Shown here one piece after another: positions 54,798-63,163 of a stretch of 64,000 bases of DNA. Numbering within the stretch: the first letter of the stretch is position 1; every line of letters begins with the position of its first letter. Source of the stretch: Deltaproteobacteria bacterium (GTDB lineage Bacteria; Myxococcota; Kuafuiibacteriia; Kuafuiibacteriales; Kuafuiibacteriaceae); assembly GCA_016713425.1 (NCBI GenBank), contig JADJPE010000005.1:2356001-2420000 (forward strand), read 5' to 3'. The notes beneath the pieces are model-generated. The model did no database searches, was not told the DNA's origin, and saw nothing but the letters and a program-made list of their open reading frames with translations. The translations under genes and the position numbers were made by a program.

Positions 54798-56891
54798 TCA
54801 CTCGAGGATTCCTCGATCTTTCCCTAGTTCTTTCTTGCTGGGCTCGAAGAGCGCGGCCGCATCGTAGGTCGCGCGCAGCTCGAAACCGAGCTGAACGCCG
54901 CTCACGTCCCCGACCGACCCAAAAGGGAGCCCAATGAGGAGGGCAGGCTCGAAGACGTCCGCGATGCGGCCGCGAACGCCCAAGTACGCGAACAGCTCGG
55001 TGCGCCGAGGGCCGACGACGAGCGTCGTCGCGCGAGACTCTAGGTACGCGCCGACGATGTCGCCGAACGGCAAGACGCCGACCGAGGCGCCGTAGTGGAG
55101 TGTCAAGAAGCTCGTACGCTGACTGACCCCAGTGCTTTGAACGGGGAAGAAGTAGTCGGCGTAGAACTGGGCTCCAAATGCCAACATCTGATACCGCCAC
55201 GCCGCGGTGGCGCCGACGCCAAGCGCGCTCTTCTCCAAGAAGAACGCGTGGGTGTCGACGAAGTGGGCTTCGCGCGAGAACTCCTCGGCCCCAAGCGTCG
55301 TCGGAGCGATGTTGTGGCGCGGCGACAGGGGGACCGCCCATCGCGCGCGGAGCGTGACGCCGAGAGGCTGGCCTTCGATGGCGGGCAGCGTCAGCCGGTA
55401 CTTGGCCGTCAAGAGCGGATTGCCCAACGCGACGACCGACCGGGCCCGCTCGACGTCGAGGTTGACGTATTCGAGGGGCACCGACAGCTCCACGCCGAGC
55501 GCTCGTGTAAGCGCCGTCTGGCCTTGAAAGAAGAACGCCGAAGCAACGGCCGACTCTCGAAACCTTACGCTGGCCCAAGCCATACGTGCGCTGACGCTGT
55601 GCGTGATGTTCGTGTCGTCGAGGGTCAGACCGTGAGGCATTCGAGGCGGTCGTGGGAGGCCCCGCGGTCCGCGATCGGTGTCGATTCCGCTGCCGGCCTC
55701 GGCGAGACCGGTCATAGGTTCGCCTTCGCCTTCGCCTTCGCTTTCGCGTTCGCGTCTCCGTTCGTGTTCCCCGCTCTGGTCTTGGGGCGTGTCGGCGGGC
55801 GTGGGTGGCGTGCCATCGGTTCGGGCGGGCCGACGGCCGGACCGTGGCTGGTCCGGTGACAGTGGCTGGTCCTGTGAACGTGCGCGCGAACGTTCTTGTG
55901 CGCGCGCCGCTCGGTCGCTTTCGGATCCGGGCTCATAGCTTGAGAGCGGCTTCAGTGTGTTCCCCTGCGTCTCGGTCGAAGCGGCGTCTCGAGCGGCTGA
56001 CGGGCGGGCTGCCTTCATTTCGTTCTGGTCCAGGGTCTCGGTTTGCGCCGAGAGGCTGATCTCGGGCGGGACCTGGTCTTCGGGTTTCGCGATATCCCGA
56101 AGGAGACGTGAGGCGAGGCTCGAGAGCGCGGTGTCCCGACCGCGGAGGGCGGCGCCGAAGTGCCGCTGGGCCGCCCACATCCGCGTCCGAGCTTGCACAA
56201 AGGAAAAAGCACGCTCTGCGTCGTCGCGCGAGGCGCGGCTCAGCGAGGGGAGCGGCTTTTCGTTCTTGAGTGAGACGTCGATTCGTCGGGCCCTGAGCTC
56301 CTTCTCGAGGGCGAGGGCGAGGGCCGCGTAGTGGCGATAGCCCCAGAAGTCCAGTTTGAGGTCAGCGAGGGTCGTGGTGCGCGGCCCAACCTGAATCGTG
56401 TGGGTGACCGGGATTCGCAGACGTGTGTTGGCTAGGCCTTTGCGTTCGATGAGCGCGACGTCGAAGCGGATGCGGCCACCTTTTTTCGTTCCTGGCTCGA
56501 CGTGGACCACGTAGGCGAGCCGTATCTTGAAGTCGTCCCGGCCCGCGGCTTCGAGCGAAAACCGGTCGACATCGGCGTGGATCGAGATCCCTGAGCGGCT
56601 CACGATGCCGGTCACGACACCCTGAAAGTCGAGCGGGTCGAGGCGGTCCGCGTCGCCTGTTCCAAGCCGGAACCGCGACCGCTTCACGACTTTCTCCGTC
56701 TCGATCGCAACGGTTTCGCCGGCCAAAATGGTGATCCGCGCCTGTGAAGGTATCGTGCGAAGCAAGTGTGCATCGATCCGCTCCCGGTCCGATGCGCGTA
56801 GGGGTTCGCCGTAGGCAGCGTTCGCATGAAGGACGAACAAACCGACGCACGCGACGATGAGCGGCCGGGGCGATCGGAAGGAGGCCGACAC
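54798..56891 (-). CDS. outer-membrane protein with long acidic linker and C-terminal barrel-like domain
   Basis: About 697 residues from GTG 56891 (a TTG at 56930 is possible). Signal 'PLIVACVGLFVLHANAAYG'. The N-terminal ~230 residues form an unrecognised domain ('ETVAIETEKVVKRSRFRLGTGDADRLDPLDFQGVVTGIVSRSG'). A repeat-rich Arg/Asp/Pro linker with a Glu-Gly tract follows, then a ~250-residue region of amphipathic strands ('YVNLDVERARSVVALGNPLLTAKYRLTLPAIEGQPLGVTLRARWAVPL', 'FGAQFYADYFFPVQ', 'LESRATTLVVGPRRTELFAYLGVRGRI') like an outer-membrane barrel. It is followed by the Cys-rich lipoprotein gene and faces pepA divergently. Confidence 0.72.
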   Translation of the reverse strand: MSASFRSPRPLIVACVGLFVLHANAAYGEPLRASDRERIDAHLLRTIPSQARITILAGETVAIETEKVVKRSRFRLGTGDADRLDPLDFQGVVTGIVSRSGISIHADVDRFSLEAAGRDDFKIRLAYVVHVEPGTKKGGRIRFDVALIERKGLANTRLRIPVTHTIQVGPRTTTLADLKLDFWGYRHYAALALALEKELRARRIDVSLKNEKPLPSLSRASRDDAERAFSFVQARTRMWAAQRHFGAALRGRDTALSSLASRLLRDIAKPEDQVPPEISLSAQTETLDQNEMKAARPSAARDAASTETQGNTLKPLSSYEPGSESDRAARAQERSRARSQDQPLSPDQPRSGRRPARTDGTPPTPADTPQDQSGEHERRRERESEGEGEGEPMTGLAEAGSGIDTDRGPRGLPRPPRMPHGLTLDDTNITHSVSARMAWASVRFRESAVASAFFFQGQTALTRALGVELSVPLEYVNLDVERARSVVALGNPLLTAKYRLTLPAIEGQPLGVTLRARWAVPLSPRHNIAPTTLGAEEFSREAHFVDTHAFFLEKSALGVGATAAWRYQMLAFGAQFYADYFFPVQSTGVSQRTSFLTLHYGASVGVLPFGDIVGAYLESRATTLVVGPRRTELFAYLGVRGRIADVFEPALLIGLPFGSVGDVSGVQLGFELRATYDAAALFEPSKKELGKDRGILE

Positions 56892-56973
56892 GTGGTCGGC
56901 ATCGTAGCAGGGGGGGTCGGAGCCTCGCAAGCCACGGCTTGCTCCCAGTCACCGTCCGCGGAATAACCTCTTC

Positions 56974-58512
56974 GTGATGAAGGTGTCGCTCTACACCGAC
57001 GACCTCCGGGCAGCGCCCTGCGACCTCTTGGCGCTCGGTGTCTTCTCCGACGAGCCTGATCGTGGACTCCAGTTTGCGTATCTGAATCGACTCCTCGAGG
57101 GCGCGCTCGAACGCGCCTGTCGCGACGAGCGTTTCAAAGGCAACCAGGGTCAGACGGTTGTCTTCAACGCGGGAAGTCAGCTCGCGTCTCGCCGGGTGCT
57201 GATCTACGGCTACGGAGAACGCAAGGACTACGACGCGGAGCGCGCCCGGCGATTTGCGGGGACCGCCGTCCGCGTGTCCAACACTGTTGGGGCAAAGTCA
57301 TGCGTCGCCCAGTTGACGATTCCCGTGGTTCCGGCCCCCGCCCAGCTCATCTTGGCCTTGGTTCAAGCTCTTTCAGAAGGGAGCATGCTCGGCGGCTACG
57401 CGTTCTCTACTTATCAGACGAAGGATCCCAAACCCATTTCGCTCAAGGAACTCCGCATTGCGTTCGTTGCGGAGGATGTTCAGGGCGTCAAGGGTGCGTC
57501 GATCCGGGGCGCGATCGTTCGTGGACAGGCCATTGCGGAGGGCGTCCTCGCCGCACGTTCGCTCGTCAACGAGCCGCCAAACGTGCTTTCGCCGCCCGAA
57601 CTGGCGGATCGGGCACGCAAGATGTGCAAGACCGCGGAGCTTAGCCATCGCGTCTTGGGGGTGCGAGACCTTGAACGCCAAGGCATGCGTCTCATTCTGG
57701 CTGTGGGGCGGGGCAGTGAGCACGAGCCTCGACTGATACACATGACGTACACGCCCGAGAAGGGAACTGAGGCTAAGCGCACCGTGTGCATCGTGGGGAA
57801 GGGGCTGACCTTCGATGCCGGCGGGCTGTCGCTCAAACCCAATGATTCCATGGTCGACATGAAGGCCGACATGGGAGGCGCCGCCGCGGTACTGGGCGCG
57901 ATGGAGGCCATCGCGAAGCTGAAGCCCGACGTCGTCGTTCACGGGATCATTGGCGTCGCGGAGAACATGCCGGATGGGCGCGCGATTCGACCGGGCGATG
58001 TTTTCGTCTCGAAGAAAGGCCTGACCGTCGAGGTCCTCAACACCGATGCGGAGGGTCGCCTCGTGCTCGCGGATGCGCTTTCCTATGCGCAGGATCTCTC
58101 GCCCACCGAGATCATCGACTTGGCGACGTTGACCGGGGCGTGCATGGTCGCGCTCGGCCGGACGATCGCGGGTGCGTTTGTGAGCGATGAGGGCCTGTAT
58201 GGAGAGCTGGCGCAGGCCTGGGAGCGTTCCGGCGAGAAGTTCTGGCGTCTGCCGCTCGATCCGGAGCTGCGCGAGCTGCTCGACAGCGACGTCGCCGACA
58301 TCAAGAATGTCGCCGATCGGTACGGAGGTGCGATCACGGCCGCGCTGTTTCTGCGAGACTTCGTTGAGCGAAGCGTGAAGTGGGCGCATCTCGACATCGC
58401 CGGCCCAGTGTTGAGCGTGAAGGACGTCGGCTATCTCCCGAAGGGCGGCACGGGGTTTGGTGTTCGAACGTTGGTTGAGTTCGTCTGCGGACCCAACGTG
58501 CTTCGGATCTGA
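56974..58512 (+). CDS. pepA: leucyl aminopeptidase (M17)
   Basis: 512 residues. The N-terminal domain is followed by the catalytic domain with 'GKGLTFDAGGLSLKPNDSMVDMKADMGGAAAVLGAM' and the signature 'NTDAEGRLVLADAL', which supply the two-metal site. The family hexamer cleaves N-terminal residues from peptides. GTG 56974 and ATG 56977 are adjacent and either may serve. A hairpin just after the stop may mark transcript end. Confidence 0.95.
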   Translation: MMKVSLYTDDLRAAPCDLLALGVFSDEPDRGLQFAYLNRLLEGALERACRDERFKGNQGQTVVFNAGSQLASRRVLIYGYGERKDYDAERARRFAGTAVRVSNTVGAKSCVAQLTIPVVPAPAQLILALVQALSEGSMLGGYAFSTYQTKDPKPISLKELRIAFVAEDVQGVKGASIRGAIVRGQAIAEGVLAARSLVNEPPNVLSPPELADRARKMCKTAELSHRVLGVRDLERQGMRLILAVGRGSEHEPRLIHMTYTPEKGTEAKRTVCIVGKGLTFDAGGLSLKPNDSMVDMKADMGGAAAVLGAMEAIAKLKPDVVVHGIIGVAENMPDGRAIRPGDVFVSKKGLTVEVLNTDAEGRLVLADALSYAQDLSPTEIIDLATLTGACMVALGRTIAGAFVSDEGLYGELAQAWERSGEKFWRLPLDPELRELLDSDVADIKNVADRYGGAITAALFLRDFVERSVKWAHLDIAGPVLSVKDVGYLPKGGTGFGVRTLVEFVCGPNVLRI

Positions 58513-58525
58513 CTTCGTTGGCGGC

Positions 58526-58549
58526 CGGCCGAGGTCTCGCTCTCGGCCG
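58526..58549. terminator. hairpin between convergent pepA and kinase genes
   Basis: CGGCCGAG, an 8-base loop and CTCGGCCG form a perfect 8-bp stem 13 bases past the pepA stop codon. No U-tract follows on either strand, so it may be a Rho-independent-like or a stabilising 3' hairpin. Confidence 0.4.
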
Positions 58550-58624
58550 AGAATGACCCCGCGGGACGGTGATGCTCGCTGCACTCTGAGAGACGGCACG
58601 TCCGCCCGTTTGAGCGCTCTGCGA

Positions 58625-60556
58625 CTATGACAGATGCCCGGCCAGCATGAAGCCGACGGCGGCTCCGACGCTCAAGCCCAGGATCACGCCCGATACGAAC
58701 CATCGCATGGTGTGTGCGGGGACCGCGGCTGTCGTGGGCGAAGACGCCATCGTCGATTCGGATGACGTCGACAAGGCGGCGGACGTCGCCGACACGGGTG
58801 GCCTGGATGATAGCAGCAGGCTGGGGTGCGGCGCTGAAACGCGCCCGCTTCCGGAAGAAGAGAGCTTCGGTGCTTGGTCGTTTGCGATGGGCGCAACCGT
58901 TGACGCTTGGGCACGGCTGGGGTCTCGCGTGGCGCGGCTGGCGCTGCCGCTGGCGCTGCTGCTGGCGCTGCTGCTGGCGCTGCTGCTGGCGCTGCTGCTG
59001 GCGCTGCTGCTGGCGCTGCTGCTGGCGATGCGGGCCAGGGGTGCGGCTTCGACCGGGACAGAGGGCTTGCTTGCGGCCAGTGAATCACGGTCGGGCGGCG
59101 TCACTTCGTCGTTGTCGGGTCGTCGGTGGACCTGCGAATAGCCGCCTTGTCGGTCGGGCGCTGACTCGCGGAGGGCTGCGATCTCGAGCGCGGTGGCCGA
59201 ATTTTCTTTGCCCTCTTGGTTCTTTGGATCTGGATCCGGCTGATGAACCATGGGGGCCGCCATGCTCGGCGCCTCTGCCGGTGGGCGCAGCGGCGGAAGC
59301 CCACCGAACTCGAGGTGGGCCCGCTGCAAGATCTCGGCATCGTTCTTCGCGCCCCATACAAAGTCCGGAAGCGGGGTCATGGCCAAGAACGGGTCGCCAT
59401 CGCCGATGTCGTCGAGCTCGTTCTTTAGATCGGGTGGCAGAGTGAATAGATCGACGCTCTGGTTCGGACCAAGCAGTCGATCGAGCTCCTGCAACGTTTG
59501 CTCTAAGTCTTGGGGCTTGAGACCCGTCGGCTGAGCGTCCGCATCGCGGGAGATGAGCTCTTCCAGCGCGGGGTCCATCTCGGGAACGTCAGGATCGTCT
59601 TCGAACAGGCGACGCATGATGTAGCCGACTCGAGCCGGCGGCATGAGACCACCGATCTTGCTGGCTTCGCTCACCAGGTCGGCCGCCATGGCTTCCGCCG
59701 TTCGGTAGCGATCCTGCGGATCTTTGCGCAGCGCCGTAAGCAGAATGTTGGCGACGCCCTCTCCGTGTTTCGCGAGCTCTGTGTTGAAGTCAGGGAGCTC
59801 ATTGCGGGCGACCGCCGCAAGCGTTTCCTTGACGGATGTACGCGCGAACAGCGCGCGCCCGGTGAGAAGCTCGTACAACACGACGGCGACACCATAGATG
59901 TCGGCGCGATTGTTGACGCGCTTGCCTGCGAGGACCTCGGGCGCTACGTAACGAGGCTTTCCTTTCAAGACGCCTTTGCGCAGCCCTCCGTCGCGCGACG
60001 TGACATAGCTGATGCCGAAGTCCGTGATCTTGACCTCTCCGAAGAAGGACACCATCACGTTGCTGGGCGTCATGTCTTGATGGACCACCCCGAGCGCCTT
60101 GCCTTCGTCGTCCTTGAGTCGATGCACGAACGCCAGGCCACGAAGCACCTCGGTGACGATCGCAAGGCTGAAAGAGAGCGGAAGGTCTTCGCTCTTGATC
60201 TGCGCCTGACGGATGATCTGGTCTAGGTTACGACCCCGCACATATTCCATGGCGAGATACGGGATCGAGTCGAGCACCGGCTGATCGAAGACCTTCACGA
60301 TGTTCGGGTGCTCGATCTTCGACATCACTTCTTGCTCGACGTCGAACATCTGCACATGATCCTCGCGCTCCGCATCTGCCCGCAGACGCTTGAGCACGAC
60401 CAGCTTCTCGAAGCCCTTCGTCCCTTTGACGCGACCGAGCGCAATCTCACCCATGCCGCCGCGGTTCACGACGCGCAGGATTTCGTATCGCCCTCGCGAG
60501 GCTTGGCTGCGGTCCCGGAAGTCGTTGGTGCTGCTCGTCGTCGTTCCCGGCCTCAT
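58625..60556 (-). CDS. Ser/Thr protein kinase, HQD variant, with C-terminal membrane anchor
   Basis: 643 residues. Kinase domain ~20-290: 'NRGGMGEIALG', Lys in 'LVVLKRL', 'VVHQDMTPSNVMV', 'ITDFGISYV' and 'RYVAPEVLAGK'. The catalytic loop has Gln in place of the Arg of HRD, so it is a non-RD-type kinase. A long linker follows with a Ser-Ala-Ser-Ser repeat (58950-59035) and ends in a membrane helix 'WFVSGVILGLSVGAAVGFMLAGHLS', so there is almost no extracytoplasmic part. It is convergent with pepA. The substrate may include the FHA proteins of this window, but this is inference. Confidence 0.92.
   Translation of the reverse strand: MRPGTTTSSTNDFRDRSQASRGRYEILRVVNRGGMGEIALGRVKGTKGFEKLVVLKRLRADAEREDHVQMFDVEQEVMSKIEHPNIVKVFDQPVLDSIPYLAMEYVRGRNLDQIIRQAQIKSEDLPLSFSLAIVTEVLRGLAFVHRLKDDEGKALGVVHQDMTPSNVMVSFFGEVKITDFGISYVTSRDGGLRKGVLKGKPRYVAPEVLAGKRVNNRADIYGVAVVLYELLTGRALFARTSVKETLAAVARNELPDFNTELAKHGEGVANILLTALRKDPQDRYRTAEAMAADLVSEASKIGGLMPPARVGYIMRRLFEDDPDVPEMDPALEELISRDADAQPTGLKPQDLEQTLQELDRLLGPNQSVDLFTLPPDLKNELDDIGDGDPFLAMTPLPDFVWGAKNDAEILQRAHLEFGGLPPLRPPAEAPSMAAPMVHQPDPDPKNQEGKENSATALEIAALRESAPDRQGGYSQVHRRPDNDEVTPPDRDSLAASKPSVPVEAAPLARIASSSASSSASSSASSSASSSASSSASGSASRATRDPSRAQASTVAPIANDQAPKLSSSGSGRVSAPHPSLLLSSRPPVSATSAALSTSSESTMASSPTTAAVPAHTMRWFVSGVILGLSVGAAVGFMLAGHLS
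58950..59021. repeat. 12-bp ctggcgctgctg repeat inside kinase gene
   Basis: Six perfect copies with degenerate copies on both sides. On the coding (minus) strand they encode Ser-Ala-Ser-Ser in the linker before the membrane helix. Confidence 0.92.
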
Positions 60557-60626
60557 CGTCGCGTCCTAGGCTCGCATTGTCCCCGAACCCGCTTGCCCAT
60601 GACAGGCGCTTACGGCGTGGGTTCAC

Positions 60627-61097
60627 CTACAAGTCAGGCTTCGCCAAATGTCGCACAACCCACAAGATGGCCTCGGTCGGGAATCCGCGTTGCGCCAAGC
60701 GTCGGGCGGCGCGGTCGACGTCGGTTTCGCTACCCACGTAGGCCAGCGCGGCCTCCTTTGGATCCCAGTCCGAAAAGGCTGTCCGCACCGCAGAGTGTGC
60801 AATTTCTCTAGGAATTCCGCGCTGCTCAAGCTTGGCCTGCGCGACGCGCGGCGTCATCCGGGCATCGTGGGCGAGCATTTCCGCCACCCGCGTCGCCGTC
60901 ACATCGTCCTCGTCGAGTGCGTTGAGCGCCTTGAGGCGATCGATCGCTTGCCCGATCTCTTGTTCGTCAAAACCGCGCGCAGCCAGCTTCTTGGCCAGCT
61001 CGGCCTGGGTGTGTGCGCGCCGGGATGCCAGGCGCAGGCCTACGCTCAGAGCGCTTGCGTCGTCTCCCGGAGTTCTCTTGGATGGCTTGAAGGGCAC
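60627..61097 (-). CDS. recX: regulatory protein RecX
   Basis: 156 residues. The three-helix repeats of RecX are visible: 'GLRLASRRAHTQAELAKKLAARGFDEQEIGQAIDRLKALNALDEDDVT', 'AHDARMTPRVAQAKLEQRGIPREIAHSAV' and 'ARRLAQRGFPTEAILWVVRHL'. RecX inhibits RecA filament growth. recA is not in the window. It lies 70 bp before the kinase gene on the same strand. Confidence 0.85.
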   Translation of the reverse strand: MPFKPSKRTPGDDASALSVGLRLASRRAHTQAELAKKLAARGFDEQEIGQAIDRLKALNALDEDDVTATRVAEMLAHDARMTPRVAQAKLEQRGIPREIAHSAVRTAFSDWDPKEAALAYVGSETDVDRAARRLAQRGFPTEAILWVVRHLAKPDL

Positions 61098-61337
61098 TTG
61101 ACGACTCAGGTGGTAAGAGCTCCATCCGAATGAGCCCGCCCAAGAGCCGCTCCGGCGTGGGCTGCCCTTCGGCTGATGCGGCGTTATCGTCCCATGATGT
61201 CGGCCCAGTCAACACCGCAGGGCGCCGGGCGTGCCCTTCGCGTGGCGACTCATCACCGCGCATCGTTCGATCGCCTCCACTCCGCGGAGCCCGCCGCCAC
61301 CGAAGACTCCGATTCCCGACCACTTGCTGATCGGGCC

Positions 61338-62555
61338 CTAAGTCGGATTGCGCCCGCCCGTGCTCGATGAACGTGGGGGAGGAACCCGCCCGGTTGTGCT
61401 CCCGGGCCGCGGGATGGGTTGCGTGGGGGCGCCGGCCGGCGTCTCCTTCGCGCCCTCGAAGTCGCTCCATTTCGAATCGGACGTGGACTCGATGCCCTGG
61501 ACGCGGAGCGCAAAGTTGCTCGCGTTCGAAGCCTGCTTCATCGCCTCCTCGTAGGAGATGATCCCGTTCTTGTAGTGCGCCATCAGCGCCTGATCGAACG
61601 TCTGCATCCCGTAGCTGATGTGACCATCGGCGATGGCGTCGTGGATCTCTTTCGTCCGATCCTTGTCTTCGACGAGTTCTCGGATGCGCGGCGTTTGGCG
61701 CATGATCTCGAGCGCCGCAACGCGACCTCGCTCGTCTCGCGTCGGCACCAGGCGTTGGCAAATTACGGCTTTCAGGACTGCGCCGAGCTGGAGTCGAATC
61801 TGCCTTTGCTGGTGCGGCGGGAACACGGACACGACACGCGAGATGGTCTCGGTCGCGTCGAGCGTGTGAAGAGTCGAGAACACCATGTGCCCCGTCTCGG
61901 CGGCGAGGAGCGCTGTTTCGATCGTCTCGAGATCTCGCATTTCTCCGACGAGGATGACGTCCGGGTCTTGTCGCAGTGCGGACTTCAGTGCTTGGCTGAA
62001 GGACAAGGTGTCGACGCCCACTTCTCGCTGATTGATGACCGAACGCCGGTCGCGGATGAGAAACTCGATCGGGTCTTCGACCGTCATGATGTGCGCGGTC
62101 TTGTGGGTGTTGATGTGGTCGATCATGCCGGCGAGTGTCGTCGACTTGCCTGACCCCGTGGTGCCGGTCACCAGCACCATGCCGCGCTCTTCCATCGCGA
62201 TCGTCTTCAAGATCTGAGGGAGGTTCAGTTCATCGAGCGAGCGAACCTTGAACGGAATGACACGTAAGACGATGCCCACCGTGCCGCGCTGCTGAAAGAC
62301 GTTGACGCGAAAGCGGCCCAGCCCGGGGACGCCGTACGCGAGGTCCAGTTCGTTGAGCTGCTTGAATCGCTCGCGCTGGATGTTGTTCATGATCGACAGC
62401 GCCATCCGTGAAGTTTCTTCGGGCGAAATTCGCTGACCCTCTTTGAGCGGAACGAGCGACCCGTTGATGCGAAACATCGGCGGCAGGCCGGCCTTGAGGT
62501 GGATATCCGACGCATTCCCCCGCAGCGCGACCGCGAGGATGTCATTCAAGTCCAT
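61338..62555 (-). CDS. pilT: type IV pilus retraction ATPase PilT
   Basis: 405 residues. Starts 'MDLNDILAVALRGNASDIHLKAGLPPMFRINGSL'. Walker A 'GTTGSGKST', Asp box 'TVEDPIEFLIRD', Walker B 'DVILVGEMRDLETIETAL' and His box 'VFSTLHTLDATETI' are intact. The end reads 'GMQTFDQALMAHYKNGIISYEEAMKQASNASNFALRVQGI', as in PilT/PilU. A Pro/Ser/Thr-rich tail of ~40 residues follows. It powers pilus retraction for twitching motility. An 11-bp repeat array lies 120 bp upstream, and an MglA-like gene is encoded further upstream on the same strand. Confidence 0.95.
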   Translation of the reverse strand: MDLNDILAVALRGNASDIHLKAGLPPMFRINGSLVPLKEGQRISPEETSRMALSIMNNIQRERFKQLNELDLAYGVPGLGRFRVNVFQQRGTVGIVLRVIPFKVRSLDELNLPQILKTIAMEERGMVLVTGTTGSGKSTTLAGMIDHINTHKTAHIMTVEDPIEFLIRDRRSVINQREVGVDTLSFSQALKSALRQDPDVILVGEMRDLETIETALLAAETGHMVFSTLHTLDATETISRVVSVFPPHQQRQIRLQLGAVLKAVICQRLVPTRDERGRVAALEIMRQTPRIRELVEDKDRTKEIHDAIADGHISYGMQTFDQALMAHYKNGIISYEEAMKQASNASNFALRVQGIESTSDSKWSDFEGAKETPAGAPTQPIPRPGSTTGRVPPPRSSSTGGRNPT

Positions 62556-62675
62556 GGCGGACCGAGGTTAGCACGCGGCACGGACGCTGCGCAGTGTGCG
62601 CAGCGCCCCACAGTGTCCGATAGCGTTGCTGCACGAACGAGAAACGCTGGCTCGCGTGTCGTGGGTCGGTACGGG

Positions 62676-62752
62676 TCAAGTGCGGCTCAAGTGCGGCTCA
62701 AGTGCGGCTCAAGTGCGGCTCAAGTGCGGCTCAAGTGCGGCTCAAGTGCGGC
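62676..62752. repeat. 11-bp direct-repeat array upstream of pilT
   Basis: Seven perfect head-to-tail copies of tcaagtgcggc, with a degraded eighth (tcaggtgtggg), lie in the 229-bp non-coding space between the small Cys-rich gene and pilT. The period is close to one helical turn, so all copies face one side of the DNA. Confidence 0.95.
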
Positions 62753-62784
62753 TCAGGTGTGGGGCCGTTGCGGTCGTCGGCGCG

Positions 62785-63120
62785 TCAGCGGAGCTCGATG
62801 ATCGACGCAAGCCCGTCGGACGGTTCGTGGGTCGCGCTGTGCACGACGCTGTGCATGCGTTCCGGGGAAAGGGGACACTGCCGGCAGTGGAAACTGCGCC
62901 ACCTGACGTGCGACGCGAACGCCAGGCACTCATGATAGAAGTCGCAACTGAGGTGGCGGCATCGCTCGACTTCTTCGTAATCGAGGTAGGCGATCGGTGT
63001 TGGCCGGGTGCCGCGCGGCAAGTGGACGAGGTCGATGACTTCCGCTTGGTTTGGCTCTTGCCGACCCGCGAAGCGGCCGATCGCGAGCGCTGGTCCTCCA
63101 CGGTCGCTGGGTGGCGTCAC
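62785..63120 (-). CDS. small Cys-rich protein, probable metal binding
   Basis: 111 residues from GTG 63120. Near the middle 'YEEVERCRHLSCDFYHECLAFASHVRWRSFHCRQCPL' has five Cys with the pattern CxxxxCxxxxxCx(13)CxxC, which suggests zinc or Fe-S binding. I have seen similar short proteins in deltaproteobacteria but know no function. It is 43 bp downstream of the MglA-like gene and upstream of pilT, so a shared operon is likely. Confidence 0.6.
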   Translation of the reverse strand: MTPPSDRGGPALAIGRFAGRQEPNQAEVIDLVHLPRGTRPTPIAYLDYEEVERCRHLSCDFYHECLAFASHVRWRSFHCRQCPLSPERMHSVVHSATHEPSDGLASIIELR

Positions 63121-63163
63121 GATCGAAGTCTAGCACACGTCGTTTCGAGGTTGTGTCGTCCTG

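Noticed and set aside
54775..55578. Long N-terminal extension of the Cys-rich lipoprotein
   Set aside because: It overlaps the outer-membrane protein gene and is Arg-rich without motifs; ATG 54774 starts the signal peptide.
62676..62752. CRISPR array
   Set aside because: The repeat units are 11 bp with no spacers between them and no cas genes nearby.
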